NCBI GenBank assembly: GCA_004794655.1
Contig: SMMW01000555.1
Location: 4,745,001 to 4,809,000, forward strand
DNA from: Marisa cornuarietis
Taxonomy: Eukaryota; Mollusca; Gastropoda; Architaenioglossa; Ampullariidae
Length of the DNA: 64,000 bases
Direction of reading: 5' to 3'
Translations under genes and position numbers: made by a program
Notes under the pieces: generated by a model
What the model saw: only the letters and a program-made list of their open reading frames with translations
Databases searched by the model: none
What the model was told of the DNA's origin: nothing
Shown: in pieces, positions 25,401 to 36,447 of the stretch
Position numbering within the stretch: the stretch's first letter is position 1
Layout of the letters: each line of letters begins with the position of its first letter

Positions 25401-27504
25401 GTAGTGCCTTAGAGTTTTTATCATGTTTGGTGTTTGCTGTGCTTTTCGATGCGTTTCACCTGTCGCTGTTCTGGACTATTTTCTGACCCTGTGCCCCATT
25501 TTTGTCTTCTTTATCATCTAACGATCGTGAACGCCATATCTACATCATCTTGACTCCTGGATTTTTGCTTGTTGATTTAAATAATCACTACCCTGCAGAT
25601 TGCTGAACACTTTCTGTTCTACTTCAGTACATTTCCCTCGCTACATTCTTTCCGCTGCTTTAGATTGTGGATCTCTGTATTTCAACAAGCATGGACTTGA
25701 TTCTCTCATTTCTTGTCTACAACTTTGCCTCCTGCTTCATATATTTTCTTCACTGCCACTGTGTTAATGTGACCTCTGTGACAGTCGTATGTGCACTAAC
25801 AATCAACAACTTTATGTTTATTTTATTTGTGCCGCCACCTCCACCACTACTATTCCACTGATATTACGACTACAAATCTCAGCTGCAGCTGGTAGTTTAA
25901 CAGAGCTGTTGTGACTGCATCTATGCAAACGGCATTCACTTTGAAAACACAAGGAACTCTTTGTTTTGAGACCATTATTATTCTCATGTCTGTGTGTTCA
26001 TAGTTTAAGCACCTTGAGTCTGGCTAATGCTGGAAAAAGGTGCTATACAAATGTTCTATTTATTATTAAATGCATGTGGAATTAACCTTAAAACATGCAC
26101 AGATATCAAAAGAGTAACCAACACACATTTACCTGCTTTTGTCAGATGGGGGTTTGTTTACTGACCACTTCTTTGTATCCCTGTCTGATCTGCTGTCTTT
26201 GACTTCTATGTCAAAACCAGGTTCGGTTCCTTGTTCTTCAGCTCTGAAACAAAACACATGATACTTGAATCTAATGCCTAAATGTACTTCATGTTTTGCT
26301 TTAACTATGTAACTTTATGATTGTGTAACTTCAAGCCATCAGCTGTTGGATGCTGCAATCTAGTCTCATGACTTGCATACCACATGGGAATAAATGAAGC
26401 TCACTGTTACTAATTGTCAGGGAAATAGATGGCCCAGTGCTTAGAGCACCAACAAGCTTGGTTTGATACCTTGGTTTGTGTGGCACAGCTAATTTGCTCT
26501 AGCTGACTCAGCTATTGAATAGGTTGCCTGATTCCACTAAGGGTTGGAGAAAAAGGTAGAAAGGGAAGGAAGATGGTCAATACCCTCGCAAAATACCAGC
26601 CTCGAGAAAAGTGTGGTCTCTAACACTTCAACAACCAAAGGGTTAGGGCTACCACCTTTATTACTAATAGTAATGTGTTCAGTTACAATACTAACAGTGA
26701 CTTTTTTTCAGTTAACATTACTAATAGTTGTTAATTTTACTAATGGAGTATTTGCTCTGGGTGTTTGCTGGCTATGTATGGCTGACTGGCTATTTTAGTG
26801 GGTTATGTATTCTTTACATTACGAAATTACTGCTGGCTGGAAGCACTTTCTCACAGAATCATCATCAGTTCTATTCACTTATTCTGTGAACTTTTCATTC
26901 TATCAGTCATGGGGGGAGTGAGGTTTTTTTTAAAGTGCACTTTTCTTGGGGCAAGCTTTTATGACAGCGGCATCCATTTTCTTTTTTTCTCTTTCACTCC
27001 CTTTCCTTCACCAACCGTCTACAGAATCAGGTACCCCCTCCACAGCTGGGTTAACGAAAAAATTGGCTATGCTGCAAAGGTATTGAGCCACTGTGTCTTC
27101 AGAATTAAGACACCAGTACTCTAACCACTCAACCATCGCTGATCACTTTTCCATCACTATATCAACTCCTCCTGGTTGAACAGCTTTCTGTTTCGCTCTA
27201 AATATGTCTATAAATGAGTTCATGAAAGATATGCATCCATTAAAAAAAAAAAAAAAATTCCTCTTTTAATTAAAAATCGTGCTGGCAACACGGCTGCTGC
27301 CAAAAGCCAGGTGACACTGCAGCAATCTGTCAAGCTTGTTTATCAATATGAAAAGTAAAGAAAAACAAAACTGAAGAAATGCAACAACATGAAAAACATG
27401 TGCTCTATATATGAAACTTAATTACCAACCTTTAACTAGCACAGAACCACAGAAACTTACGGTGCTTGACTTCCCCGTTCCTTTTTAATCTCTCCAGACT
27501 CCAT
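22409..27504 (-). CDS. GATAD2: GATAD2/p66, NuRD transcriptional repressor subunit (4 coding exons)
   Basis: p66 links MBD2/MBD3 to CHD4 in the nuclear NuRD chromatin-remodelling and deacetylase complex. Coding exons, in transcript order: 27504-27461 (ATG start), 26243-26133, 25246-25172 and 24413-22409 (TGA stop), with phases that join cleanly into 744 residues. The large last exon begins at the AG before 24413, not at the upstream in-frame Met at 24430. Seen in the protein: an acidic, low-complexity N-terminal third; CR1 at about residues 310-341; Gln/Pro-rich tracts; the conserved RQAAAKLALRKQLEKTLL and IPPPKPPAPEMNF motifs; a GATA-type zinc finger at about 564-590; and a C-terminal RQYLLDMIP near the end, as in vertebrate GATAD2A/B. 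Invertebrates usually have a single p66 gene, so A versus B is not assigned. Confidence 0.95.
22874..22954 (-). other. GATA-type zinc finger of p66 (CR2)
   Basis: The cysteine pattern is C-X2-C-X19-C-X2-C: CVQCGTDYTPVWKREKPGSK, then a short gap to CEHC. It is followed by TWNQKRALKQEHTNRLKSAF, the conserved p66 extension. Vertebrate p66 has 17 residues between the cysteine pairs by my recollection, so this loop appears two residues longer. Confidence 0.9.
23621..23716 (-). other. CR1 coiled coil of p66
   Basis: The segment KRLQAELRNEEAKLVLLKKL followed by RQSQ matches the conserved p66 coiled coil that pairs antiparallel with the MBD2 coiled coil. The heptad leucines are intact. Confidence 0.9.
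25380..26075 (+). mobile_element. Probable LINE 3' UTR and tail (L2/CR1-like) in a GATAD2 intron
   Basis: The right end reads AAGCACCTTGAGTCTGGCTA and, soon after, GGTGCTATACAAATGTTC followed by TTATTATTA. That is the typical 3' tail of L2/CR1-like elements (role word, TATAAA-like stretch, short AT-rich repeat). The preceding pyrimidine-rich 600 bp looks like the matching 3' UTR; the left limit is a guess. It is antisense to GATAD2. Confidence 0.5.
26416..26645 (+). repeat. tRNA-derived SINE-like repeat
   Basis: A box-A-like TGGCCCAGTGCTTAGAGC and a box-B-like GGTTTGATACC stand 17 bases apart, as in a tRNA head. The body then runs to GTGTGGTCTCTAACA, sharing both ends with the unit at 15921-16190. 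It lies in the GATAD2 intron between exons 26243 and 27461. Confidence 0.6.
26985..27150 (-). repeat. tRNA-derived SINE-like repeat
   Basis: On the minus strand the unit starts with a tRNA-like head: TGGTTGAGTGGTTAGAG (box A) and GGCTCAATACC (box B). The body contains TTAACCCAGCTG and ACCTGATTCTGTAGAC. The same body is present, interrupted by an insertion, at 37030-37365. Confidence 0.65.
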
Positions 27505-29900
27505 GTCTAAAATTAAAAAATAAAAATTTTGAAGGTCAGAGTAAAGATCTTTTGTCACATAAGAATAAACATTTACTATTGAATCAAACTGAGCTTTCAG
27601 TGTAGACGGATTAAATGTGACACACACTAGGGTATTTTCAACAACTTTTCCTCTTTGTCAGGCCACACCAATGGTGCATGTGTATTTTAATACAATGTCA
27701 TTATGATTTACAAAATTAAAAACTGTCATAAAACTGATTCAAGCATAACTTCAGTATCATACTGGCTTGCAGGATGACAACAATGAAAGTTCTCTTTCTA
27801 AAGCCTAAGACAAGGAGAATAAATTAAGCAAAACACTGATGTTACAAATATTTTAAAACCCTTTATTTAACACCATGTAAATTAGTATTGCGTCTACTTA
27901 CTATACTTATGCATGATCTCACAAGTTTAAAAAGATATCATCTTAACATTTTATCCTCATTATTAATACTGAAGCTTGTTATAAATCTAAACAGGTACAA
28001 AATGTAATGGAAAGTGTATTAACACCAAATCTATATAAAATACACTGCATTACACAGTATGATATATATTTGTTTATATCCACCTCCTCAACTGAGAGTA
28101 GATGATACTATTACATGAAACTATAGGACCATCAAATAATCAGATTGTATTTCCTAGACATCAAATGGCAAGGTCTTCAATGGAACAAAACTGTGAAAAC
28201 ATTACTTCTGAGAATGCATAAAAAATGTCTTAGTTTTAATCTGTGAGAACATTTGGTTAAACAAAAACTTTCCAAAGTTATCTTGTAATAAAAATATTTG
28301 CTGTTTTCACATTTACTCTAGATTTACAGCGTGGGAATACTGCTGACAATTCGTAGTTTTATCCTGCAAAAATCAAACAGAATCGCCCTACTTTACGGTA
28401 TCTATGGCTCATAATACGAACCTCCCGATTTCTCCGGATATTATTCCACTGAAACTTTATTTACATTGCAAACATTTTAATGATAATCTTTCACTAAATC
28501 TGATATTACTGACGTAAGAAATAAAATAACTAAAACGATTAGATTTTTATAATTTTGTTCGTGTATACTCTCTCCCCACGCTACTGGTTAGGTCATGTGG
28601 TAAATCGTAAAGGGAATGCATTTTGCTAACCCAAACAAGCTTTTTAAAATATACTGAAATGTTTAACGCGTGAATTTAGTACTAAATAAATTATAGTGGA
28701 TCTCATAATACCATTTTAAAGCTATTTACAAAAGTACAAGCGTTGAATCTCACAGCTCTCTTCACAAAGGAAAAGCCTGGAGATTCCCTGCCAGCTGGCA
28801 TGCTGATTGGTCAATTTGTGGTAAGACAAGATCAAAGCGAGGCTCTAAATGACAAGGGTAAACGCAATGACCCGACGATTCGTGGAGAGATTAGATCGAT
28901 TCAACCGTGTCGAAAATGCAGTTCATCCGGATGGATAAGGAATCATACCAATTAAAGTATATACCCAACACATGCATTACATTACTAGTTCCACTAAAAT
29001 AAGGCCAGGTTTTCCCCTTTGATAGTGGAAAACCCCGAGTGTGAACTAAATTTGAAGGTTCAGACAAAAATTGAGCGTTTCGTATGGCTGCACCTTATGA
29101 GTATACCTCAAAAGAGTCCGTTCGGTACTTTAGGTTCTTAGGACCCCAAAACTCAACAATATTTTGCTAAACTACCTAATAAGAAGCTGAATTCTAACGG
29201 CATGGCATAGGGGGTTCCCCTTGATGCATCTAAACTTAGCAAAATCGTTGCAAGGGAATCACCCGGTGATGACCCCATGCGATTCAGTTTTCTAAAGCTA
29301 CAACACAATGAAACGATAATACAAATAACGTCTGAAACTTCACAGTACGTTATCTGCATTAAAATATATAATTTACACGCATGCGAAAAATCACAAAAAT
29401 ATTTTTTCGCTCACCCTCCCTCGACCGGTAGCAGTTTCAAGATCAGCCCACTATTTTGTCCAGGGAAAGCAGGAATAACGGCAGCTCGATTGCTTACTCA
29501 ACACGAGCCAGTAACTCGAACAAGCATAAAGACCTTTCACGCTTCGCTTCGGTATCAACGTGAGATTCTCTTGGGATCAGTCAGACAACACACATTTTCC
29601 CCCCCACGATCGTTCTCATTGTTTAACTCCCTCCATCTTTCATTCCAATATGGCTTCCTGCCTTCAATCTGCACATCTTCTATCTGGGGTTCTCCTCTAG
29701 TGTTCCATGGAGCAAACAAACAAATTGTTTACGGGTAAACAACCCATAACTAATGATTGGATTGAAAAGTCACGTGACCCTTTGAGGCACCAAGCTGCCG
29801 CGCATTATGTGACCACCGTCTGTTGACCTTATTCTAAAAATAGCTTTCCCGTTTTCCATCTTCAACACTTGACAGCACTGAACCGCCTGGGGAAGGAAGG
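27505..29900 (-). promoter_or_regulatory. Upstream region and candidate promoter area of GATAD2
   Basis: The first coding exon begins with an acceptor AG two bases before ATG, so at least one 5' non-coding exon lies further right. Inverted CCAAT boxes occur at about 28804 (GCTGATTGGTCAA) and 29757, and a perfect GTCACGTGAC E-box palindrome lies at 29769-29778. CpG is locally more frequent here than in the flanks. No conserved coding exon is seen. The exact transcription start cannot be read from the sequence. Confidence 0.35.
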
Positions 29901-31059
29901 AGGAAAAATTACCAATAAAGCACTCACCTACAAGGAAGAAAGCTCATGTCTACAGAAAGTAGGCAGGAAAAACAACAATTAGTCAACAGTTCATGATTAT
30001 GTATATAGAAATTATATACTCTAAGTAATTTGCATGTAATATTACTTTTGTAAACCATATTAAGTAACAGGATATCACACGTATTGATTTTGCACAGGCT
30101 TATGTGACGCAAGAGATGTGGCATTAACAATGACTGAAAAGAAAAACCTTTAGAGATCGCATTGCTCTTGCTGTTCACAGCATGACGGACAAATAAACAC
30201 CTTTTTTATTTTTCAGGTTTTTAACAATATGTCAATGCAGTAATTTTTTTAATCTTGCCCCACCCCCTCCCACACCCAGTTCCTGCCTGTTTCACCTCTG
30301 ATTCAGCGCTAACACGAATGAAAGAGGAAAAACAAGGATTTCAATGACATGCATACTTGAGCTGTGATTGTATTGACACTTTTGATTCTCGGAAATAGCA
30401 GTGTCACACATAAGCTTCAACACCATCAAATGTTTATGCAAGTGGAAGAAAGCAATTAAGTCTATTAATTTGCCGAATGCCGTAGATCGATTTGATGATC
30501 GAAATCACGCAATTAGAGCAAGTAAATATAGTTTGTGTTAATATCACGTGAATTACGGACTACGTGCATTTCACGGGAACGGTATAGGATGGGAAGTCCA
30601 CCACCTTCTGGAAAAGTAGGGTCCTTCTGAAAAAGGACAAATTTTTACAAACGCCTTCTTGCGCTTCTCTAATGGCCGTCGTGATGTCAGTATAGAAGAT
30701 GGCACATAATGGCAGGATGCAAGAATGTTGAAGCTATTGTCACCACCCTCATATACCCGCCGCCATAACATTATAAAATGAGCATCAAGTAGGCGTATGC
30801 ATCTTGACTGCCATGGTGGTTCTAAGTGATGAGCCTTAGACATTAAGTGATGGATTCTGGGAATCTTTATTGTGGAAAAATGCATGAAGCATCATGACCT
30901 CCATTCATTGCAAACTGCATCTTTCCTGTGGCAGGCTTTTGTATATTAGAGCCATTATTGTTAACGAGTGGGCGAAAGAGCAAGGCAGATAGATGGGGTA
31001 AAGAGAAACCGTAGAACCAGAGAAGAGAATGAAGTAGCGAGGAAACAGTGAGAGTGGTT

Positions 31060-31396
31060 CACTGTCATTTGACCGGTGTGTGAATTACTGTCAAATGAGA
31101 GTGAATTATTTTCAAGTGAGAGTGAATTAGTGTCGCTCGAGAGTGGGTGAATTACTGTCACGTGACAGTGGATAAATTATAGTCACATGACATTTTGTGA
31201 AATACTCTCGGGTTGCAGTGCACGAGAGACGCTAAGTGATATATTGTCACGTGACACTGGGTAAATCGCTATAATATCACGCAACAGTGGGTGAACTGTT
31301 TTTATACAACAGTTATTGTCACACGACAGTGGTGAGTTATTGTCACGTGACACCGGGTGAATTATCGTCACACGACAGTGGTTAAATTATTGTTAT
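31060..31396. repeat. Degenerate minisatellite with GTCACGTGAC core
   Basis: Roughly fourteen imperfect units of about 22-28 bp follow the pattern GTGAATTATTGTCACGTGAC then AGTGG. Three units keep the perfect 10-bp palindrome (31157-31166, 31246-31255, 31342-31351). Others carry variants such as GTCACACGAC, GTCACATGAC or GTCAAATGAG. Unit lengths drift, so this is an old array. Confidence 0.85.
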
Positions 31397-31917
31397 GTAC
31401 CCTGGCACGTTGAGTAACACCCTGTCTGCCACTCCAGTGTACACAACTTAATTGCCGTGTGCTCGTTATTGATAAAGAAAAATTGCTGGGGTAGGGGAAA
31501 ACATCGAGAACATTCCAGTCGAGTAGTCGATGAGTGAGGTACAACTGTCTGAACCTAGGCCTGAATACATGACGTATCGTCCGATTTGCCTACACGATGA
31601 TCAGGTAAGCGCGCAGTAATGGTTCGCTTGGGAATCAATGCACGTTTATAATCGATGCCATTTCTTGTGTTGGAACAGATTTCTGTTTGTCTTATTACCG
31701 ATATTGACAATAACCTGGTCGTTTTTCTCTTTTTATTCCCTCGCAATCATCCCCCCCCTCTCTCTCTCTCTCTCTCTCAATCATTTACGACACAGCTTAA
31801 TTTCAAAATACTAAAAGACGTGAGCCCGATGGTGGACTAAATTAAATGTACAAACGTCTTTCTGTTCCTTTCTCTTTCTCCTCCCTATCTCTTCTTTCCA
31901 CCACTACCCCCCCCCGC

Positions 31918-31959
<42 letters not shown>

Positions 31960-31960
31960 A
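31918..31960. repeat. Compound (TC)n(AC)n microsatellite
   Basis: A TC run passes directly into an AC run. A second TC run lies at 31759-31778. Confidence 0.95.
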
Positions 31961-32631
31961 ACGTTCTTCGATGTGGATCTGGACAGGATGCATGCAACTC
32001 AACAATGAGCTCCTCTTGCTGAATGTTTTGCACGGAGCGTCATGGCACAGGAGGAACACGCATACGGTCGTTCGCGCACACATGCACATGTGACGTTCCA
32101 AGATCTACAACATCTGTCTAATACTGATGTTATCTTTGCAGATCAACGTTTTTTATGCAGGAGTTGTATGTTGCGATAGCCATGCTGTCTTTTTTTGTAC
32201 GGTCATAAAGAACAATTTTTGTACTGTTATTTAAGACTTTTTTATAGGTACACGCTTGCGTACTTAAAAATATTATAAAAAATAAATTATGCAATTGTAA
32301 TATTAATTCACCAGTCATTGGGAATACGTCCAATCGCGTAGTTCCAGATATACAGTAGTATTGACTACCTAGAGTGTGGCTCACAAGAAGAAAAACAAAT
32401 CTGGCATCTTTATTTGTTCCCGATTTCCTGACGCAGGTCTTCTTGGGGACATTGAGGGGCTTCCCTGTCTCTCTCCTTGTCTCCCCGCCCCCATCCCTGG
32501 TACTTTACACTGCATCACTTTATATGCCAGCTGATCTCTAACCGGCTTGGATTTTTTATAGCAACTTTGCCACTTGACAGACGACAGCAGAGGACCCAGA
32601 CACTGGTGCATATCCATCGAGTTGTTAAAAA

Positions 32632-32677
32632 TACGCACGCGCACACGCACGCACACGCACGCACACGCACACGCACA
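32632..32677. repeat. (CACG)n-like microsatellite
   Basis: Alternating CACG and CACA units form a purine-pyrimidine alternating tract that could adopt Z-DNA. Confidence 0.85.
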
Positions 32678-32894
32678 AGGGAAGCTGGGTGGTGGGGGAG
32701 ACGCATAATGGCTGACCAGTGGTTGATCGGCAGCAGGTAAGGATTTTTTGTTTTGGGTACCATACCATTTTATAAGCTTTTATCAATCAACATTCACCCT
32801 AATTCCTAGTAATAATCTTTAGATCACATTTTCCCTTGTGGATGCGAACTGAATGTGCTGTTAACGAAAGACCACAAATGAACTGGGACAGTCA

Positions 32895-32987
32895 ACCATA
32901 TATATGACAGGAACACACGCGTCAGAAAACAGGTTTATGACAAAATGTAACACATTAGACAACCTAACAGCTTTACGGCAGGAAATA

Positions 32988-33064
<77 letters not shown>

Positions 33065-33365
33065 TAGTGAACCCGTGAGGCATATTCTGGACACTGAGAA
33101 GGCCTATGACATGTCGTGGCATGATGGTCTGCTCCAGAAACTCTACCACATAGGCAATCCAAATAAGTAGTTCAACTAATCAAATCCTTAGCAAATAGGA
33201 AAATATCAGTAAGGGTTAGGGACCAGATTCCGAAGGGGTATCACTTGAAAACGTACCACAGGGAAGTATCCTCAGTCCATTATTGTTTAACATAATGATT
33301 GCAGACCTTCCCAAAAACATAAAAATGTCAAAATCAAACAATTTACATATGAAATATCTCTCCTT
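32895..33365 (+). pseudogene. Fragment of a LINE reverse transcriptase (jockey-like) interrupted by a (CA)n expansion
   Basis: The reading frame gives TLDNLTALRQEI, then a long His-Thr run from a (CA)n tract at 32991-33062, then HILDTEKAYDMSWHDGLLQK. Further on, in a shifted frame, come NVPQGSILSPLLFNIMIADL and related residues. These match reverse-transcriptase blocks, with the catalytic Asp of the LD-EKAYD block and the PQGS block visible. The YADD block is not found, so the copy is dead. Jockey-like is inferred from block style. Confidence 0.8.
32991..33062. repeat. (CA)n microsatellite inside a reverse-transcriptase fragment
   Basis: About 36 CA units form one uninterrupted run. They stay in frame with reverse-transcriptase coding sequence on both sides. 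Confidence 0.95.
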
Positions 33366-33380
33366 TTGAAAGCAAAACAA

Positions 33381-33401
33381 TCGTCGTCGTCGTCGTCGTC
33401 G

Positions 33402-33457
<56 letters not shown>
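33381..33457. repeat. (TCG)n(TCA)n trinucleotide microsatellite
   Basis: A TCG run changes cleanly into a longer TCA run; the minus strand reads as a poly-Asp ORF, which is a by-product of the repeat. Confidence 0.95.
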
Positions 33458-33458
<1 letters not shown>

Positions 33459-33493
33459 ATAATAACAAAAGTCAGCAAACGGACGAGCAGGGA

Positions 33494-34065
33494 CTACCAA
33501 TAATAAATAAATAATAAAGGTGTGATTTATATCGCGCATGATCACGCTCACGAACGAGCATGCTTTCAGTGCTGAAGACAAGTAGGAGACATGAACAGAA
33601 TATGGAGGACGGATCGATGGAGAAACAACTATACAGACAAGTAACAAAAGAAAAACATAGAAGACACAAAGAGGAAACAGGGAACAAACGATAAGGATGA
33701 AGAGTGTCATAAATCTGCAGAGAAAGACGAACAGGCAGACTAGTCAATTGACTATAATCACAACTATTGACAGCTATGTTGATCGGTTTAAGGAGTAATA
33801 CTCATGGAACATGTGTTTTTAGTACACGTTTAAAAGATTCGCTCGTGGGTAGATGGCGGGTATGGAAGGGAAGAAAGTTCCACTGTTTTGCAGCACAGTA
33901 ACTAAAAATCCGGTGACCATATGTAGCTGTTCTGTTGACAGGAATAGAGAGCATACGGTCATCAGAACATGAGTGGAGTGGTCTGGCTGGGATGTTAGGG
34001 AAGAGAAGTTCTGCGAAATATAGTCAGGGCAGAAGCCTGCAAAGAAATTAAAGCACTGCATAAAT
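33494..34065 (-). mobile_element. L2/CR1-like LINE, 5'-truncated copy B
   Basis: On the minus strand it matches the end of the element at 35262-36446: FNFFAGFCPDYISQNFSSL in place of FNFFAGSCPDYFSELLIPY, then the C-terminal lysine/leucine end, a 3' UTR with GCGCGATATAAAT, and an AATA-rich tail at the left edge. Several frameshifts break the ORF. Confidence 0.8.
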
Positions 34066-34525
34066 GAACGGATGAAGTTAAGAACTGAGAAGTGAGCGGA
34101 AGAGTTCGCTTGATTGTGAAAGATATTTCGTAAATAGGTTAAGGGGAAGAGGGGGGGGGTTGAGGCTTCAAAGGCAAGTGAAAGCTTCGAACATCGTCCT
34201 AAAGAAGAGGGCAGAGAATTCCAGTTTATTTCCGTCTGATGTGTGGCTTAGAGAAGAGGGCGACGCTGGAAGTAAGGCGTCAGTATATCAGACAGACATA
34301 TTAGTTACATATTAGTTACACGAATTGTACCTACTTAAAAAAAGCGTTTGCTCCAAGTCCAAGATGATGTCATATGAACGTATTTATCAATGTTGTTTCA
34401 CTTGTCATGTATACCTTATACTTACCAGAACAGCTGTTGTTGGTATGATCAAAGCTAGTTAATTTTTCTTAGAAGAGCCCAAAGAATCATGAATATGTAA
34501 GGGGCAGTAGTGTGTGTAAAAGGGA

Positions 34526-34558
<33 letters not shown>

Positions 34559-34740
34559 GCGTGCGCAGTGGCGTAGGAAGATGCTTGGCTTTGTGGGGGA
34601 GGGGGGGCAAGCTCCATGCTGACAATGAACGACGTACACATTCTTGCCTTCCCAGCATTTTATTTGGGGGGCAGCTGCACCCCTTCCCCCCCCCACCGGT
34701 TCCTACGCCACTGGTGTGTGTGTGGTGGGTGTTGGTGTTA
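34526..34740. repeat. (GT)n/(GTGC)n microsatellite split by a hAT-type MITE
   Basis: A GT run passing into GTGC units ends at 34565, where the MITE at 34566-34713 begins; GT units resume right after the MITE. Confidence 0.8.
34566..34713. mobile_element. hAT-type MITE, 148 bp
   Basis: The ends are perfect 14-bp inverted repeats, CAGTGGCGTAGGAA and its inverse TTCCTACGCCACTG. Long G and C runs lie just inside. CAGTGGCGTA termini are typical of hAT elements. The element sits in a GT microsatellite, which hides any 8-bp target duplication. Confidence 0.82.
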
Positions 34741-35261
34741 GAGAAATCACTGTTCAAAGCTGAATTTGTGGATGGACTTGGTAGCTATATACGCATATTT
34801 AAAGGTGAATATAAGAGATTCTGTCATATATCAAGACATATCGGTAAATCATACAGCATTTTAACATCCTTTTAAACAGACATCATATACTCCTTTTTGA
34901 TATTATAGTGGAGCATCCTTGGTTCACAGTGCCACATATGTATATGCTTGGTGTGAATGATATATCTGAGTCCTTGATAAGTCTGATAGTTTTGTGAACT
35001 TGGATTTGTATGTTTGTGAGATTAGATTCTGAATGAAAAGGCGAGATTGCTTGATGAAAAGGAGAGCCAGCAAAATACATGTGGTGCAAGCAAATGTTGA
35101 TAAGGGATTAGTCAATGTACGGTATTTGTTCAATATTTGACGTATATATGAGGTTTATTTGAAACTTTGTGTGCATAATTATAATTTAATTTGTTCCAAA
35201 AATTATACAGGAGAACAATAATATATTATGCTTTCTGCAATAAAAGTCATTTGGAGAAAAA

Positions 35262-36402
35262 GGTTTGCGCCACAAAGTGTACGCGGATTTGACCTGTGTC
35301 TTGGATATAAGGCAGCTTTACTGTTCCACTCCGCCGGCTGAGTCTCACTCTGCTATTAGCTCTATTGAAGCTTGTATCAGCGATGTCAAGGGCTGGATGG
35401 TAAAAAACAAGCTTAAACTAAATGATGATAAAACGGAAGCCCTCTTGTGCCATAGAAGAAGACATCAACCTTCACTCGTCAGTCTGCCCAATCACATCAA
35501 GGTGGGCGACAGCAACATCACCTTCACGTCATCTGTTAGGAATCTGGGATTTATTGTCACTGATGACATGACACTCGATAGACATGTAGCAGCTGTCTGT
35601 CGGTCTGCCTATTATGAGATTCGTAAGATCAGTGCTATCCGTCACTTTCTCTCTACACGCGCTACCAACACTCTTGTCTGTGCGTTTGTTCTTTCTCGAC
35701 TTGACTACTGCAACTCCTTGCTGGCAGGCTGCCCTGACTACCTCATTCAGAGACTCCAGAGAGTACAGAACTCTGCTGCGCGTCTGGTGCTTAGAGCAAG
35801 GAAACGGGACCATGTCACTCCTCTCCTTCGTTTTCTACACTGGCTACCCATCCGTTCTCGCATTCAGTACAAACTGTCTGTGCTATGTTTTAATTTCTTT
35901 GCTGGCTCCTGTCCTGACTATTTCTCTGAACTTCTCATCCCTTACTCTCCGTCCAGACAACTACGCTCTTCGTCTGACGACCGTATTCTAACTGTTCCTG
36001 TCACCAGAACAACAACATATGGTCACAGGACTTTTGGCTACTGTGCTGCAAAACAATGGAACTCTCTTCCTTTCCATATCCGCCACCTTCCTACAACTGA
36101 ATCTTTCAAATCTGCACTGAAAACGCACCTCTTCCTTAAACATTTCTCCTAACACAGTCCACACAATGCTCGTCCTTCTTGACCCCGCCCCCTTCCCTCT
36201 TGCTACTTTACCCATCTTTCTTGCAGAATCACTATATTTTTCTGTTCCTGTTACTTGATGCCTTCTGTTTTCTGTTTCGTCAGTACTGTCGTTTTCTTTC
36301 GTCCCCTTTGTTCTGTATCTACTTAGTCCACGTCTCTTCCTCGTTTTAAGCGCTAAGAGCATGCTCTCTATGAGTGTGAATATGCGCTATAAAAATCTTC
36401 AC

Positions 36403-36446
<44 letters not shown>
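35262..36446 (+). pseudogene. L2/CR1-like LINE, 5'-truncated copy A (reverse-transcriptase C-terminus, 3' UTR and tail)
   Basis: A 295-codon open frame (35265-36152) encodes the C-terminal half of a non-LTR reverse transcriptase: [64 protein letters not shown] and a final KTHLFLKHFS. A 3' UTR of about 250 bp with GCGCTATAAAAATC leads to an (ATT)n tail at 36403-36446. The frame starts inside the reverse-transcriptase domain. The catalytic block reads YAD followed by foreign residues before QLY, so it is broken. The long intact frame suggests a fairly young copy. Two other copies lie at 33494-34065 and 56505-57387. Confidence 0.88.

Positions 36447-36447
<1 letters not shown>

Larger units (their letters stand above)
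29901..32880. other. Intergenic region with minisatellite and microsatellites
   Basis: No conserved coding sequence is recognised. It holds the GTCACGTGAC minisatellite (31060-31396), TC/AC tracts near 31759 and 31918, and a (CACG)n-like run at about 32632-32677. A possible minus-strand splice donor (GTGAGT read from 29931 leftward) might belong to a GATAD2 5' UTR exon, but this is weak. Confidence 0.4.

Noticed and set aside
29277..29738. 153-codon plus-strand ORF upstream of GATAD2
   Set aside because: No recognisable domain, composition looks random, and it overlaps the CpG-richer presumed promoter area. Kept only as non-coding upstream sequence.
30571..30885. 104-codon minus-strand ORF
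   Set aside because: No known motif and no adjacent splice signals that would link it to a neighbour; likely chance or unclassified repeat.
31060..31396. CRISPR-like array
   Set aside because: Units are contiguous and degenerate without unique spacers, and the genome is eukaryotic; it is a minisatellite.
33287..33478. Minus-strand poly-Asp ORF
   Set aside because: Produced entirely by the (TCG)n(TCA)n microsatellite.
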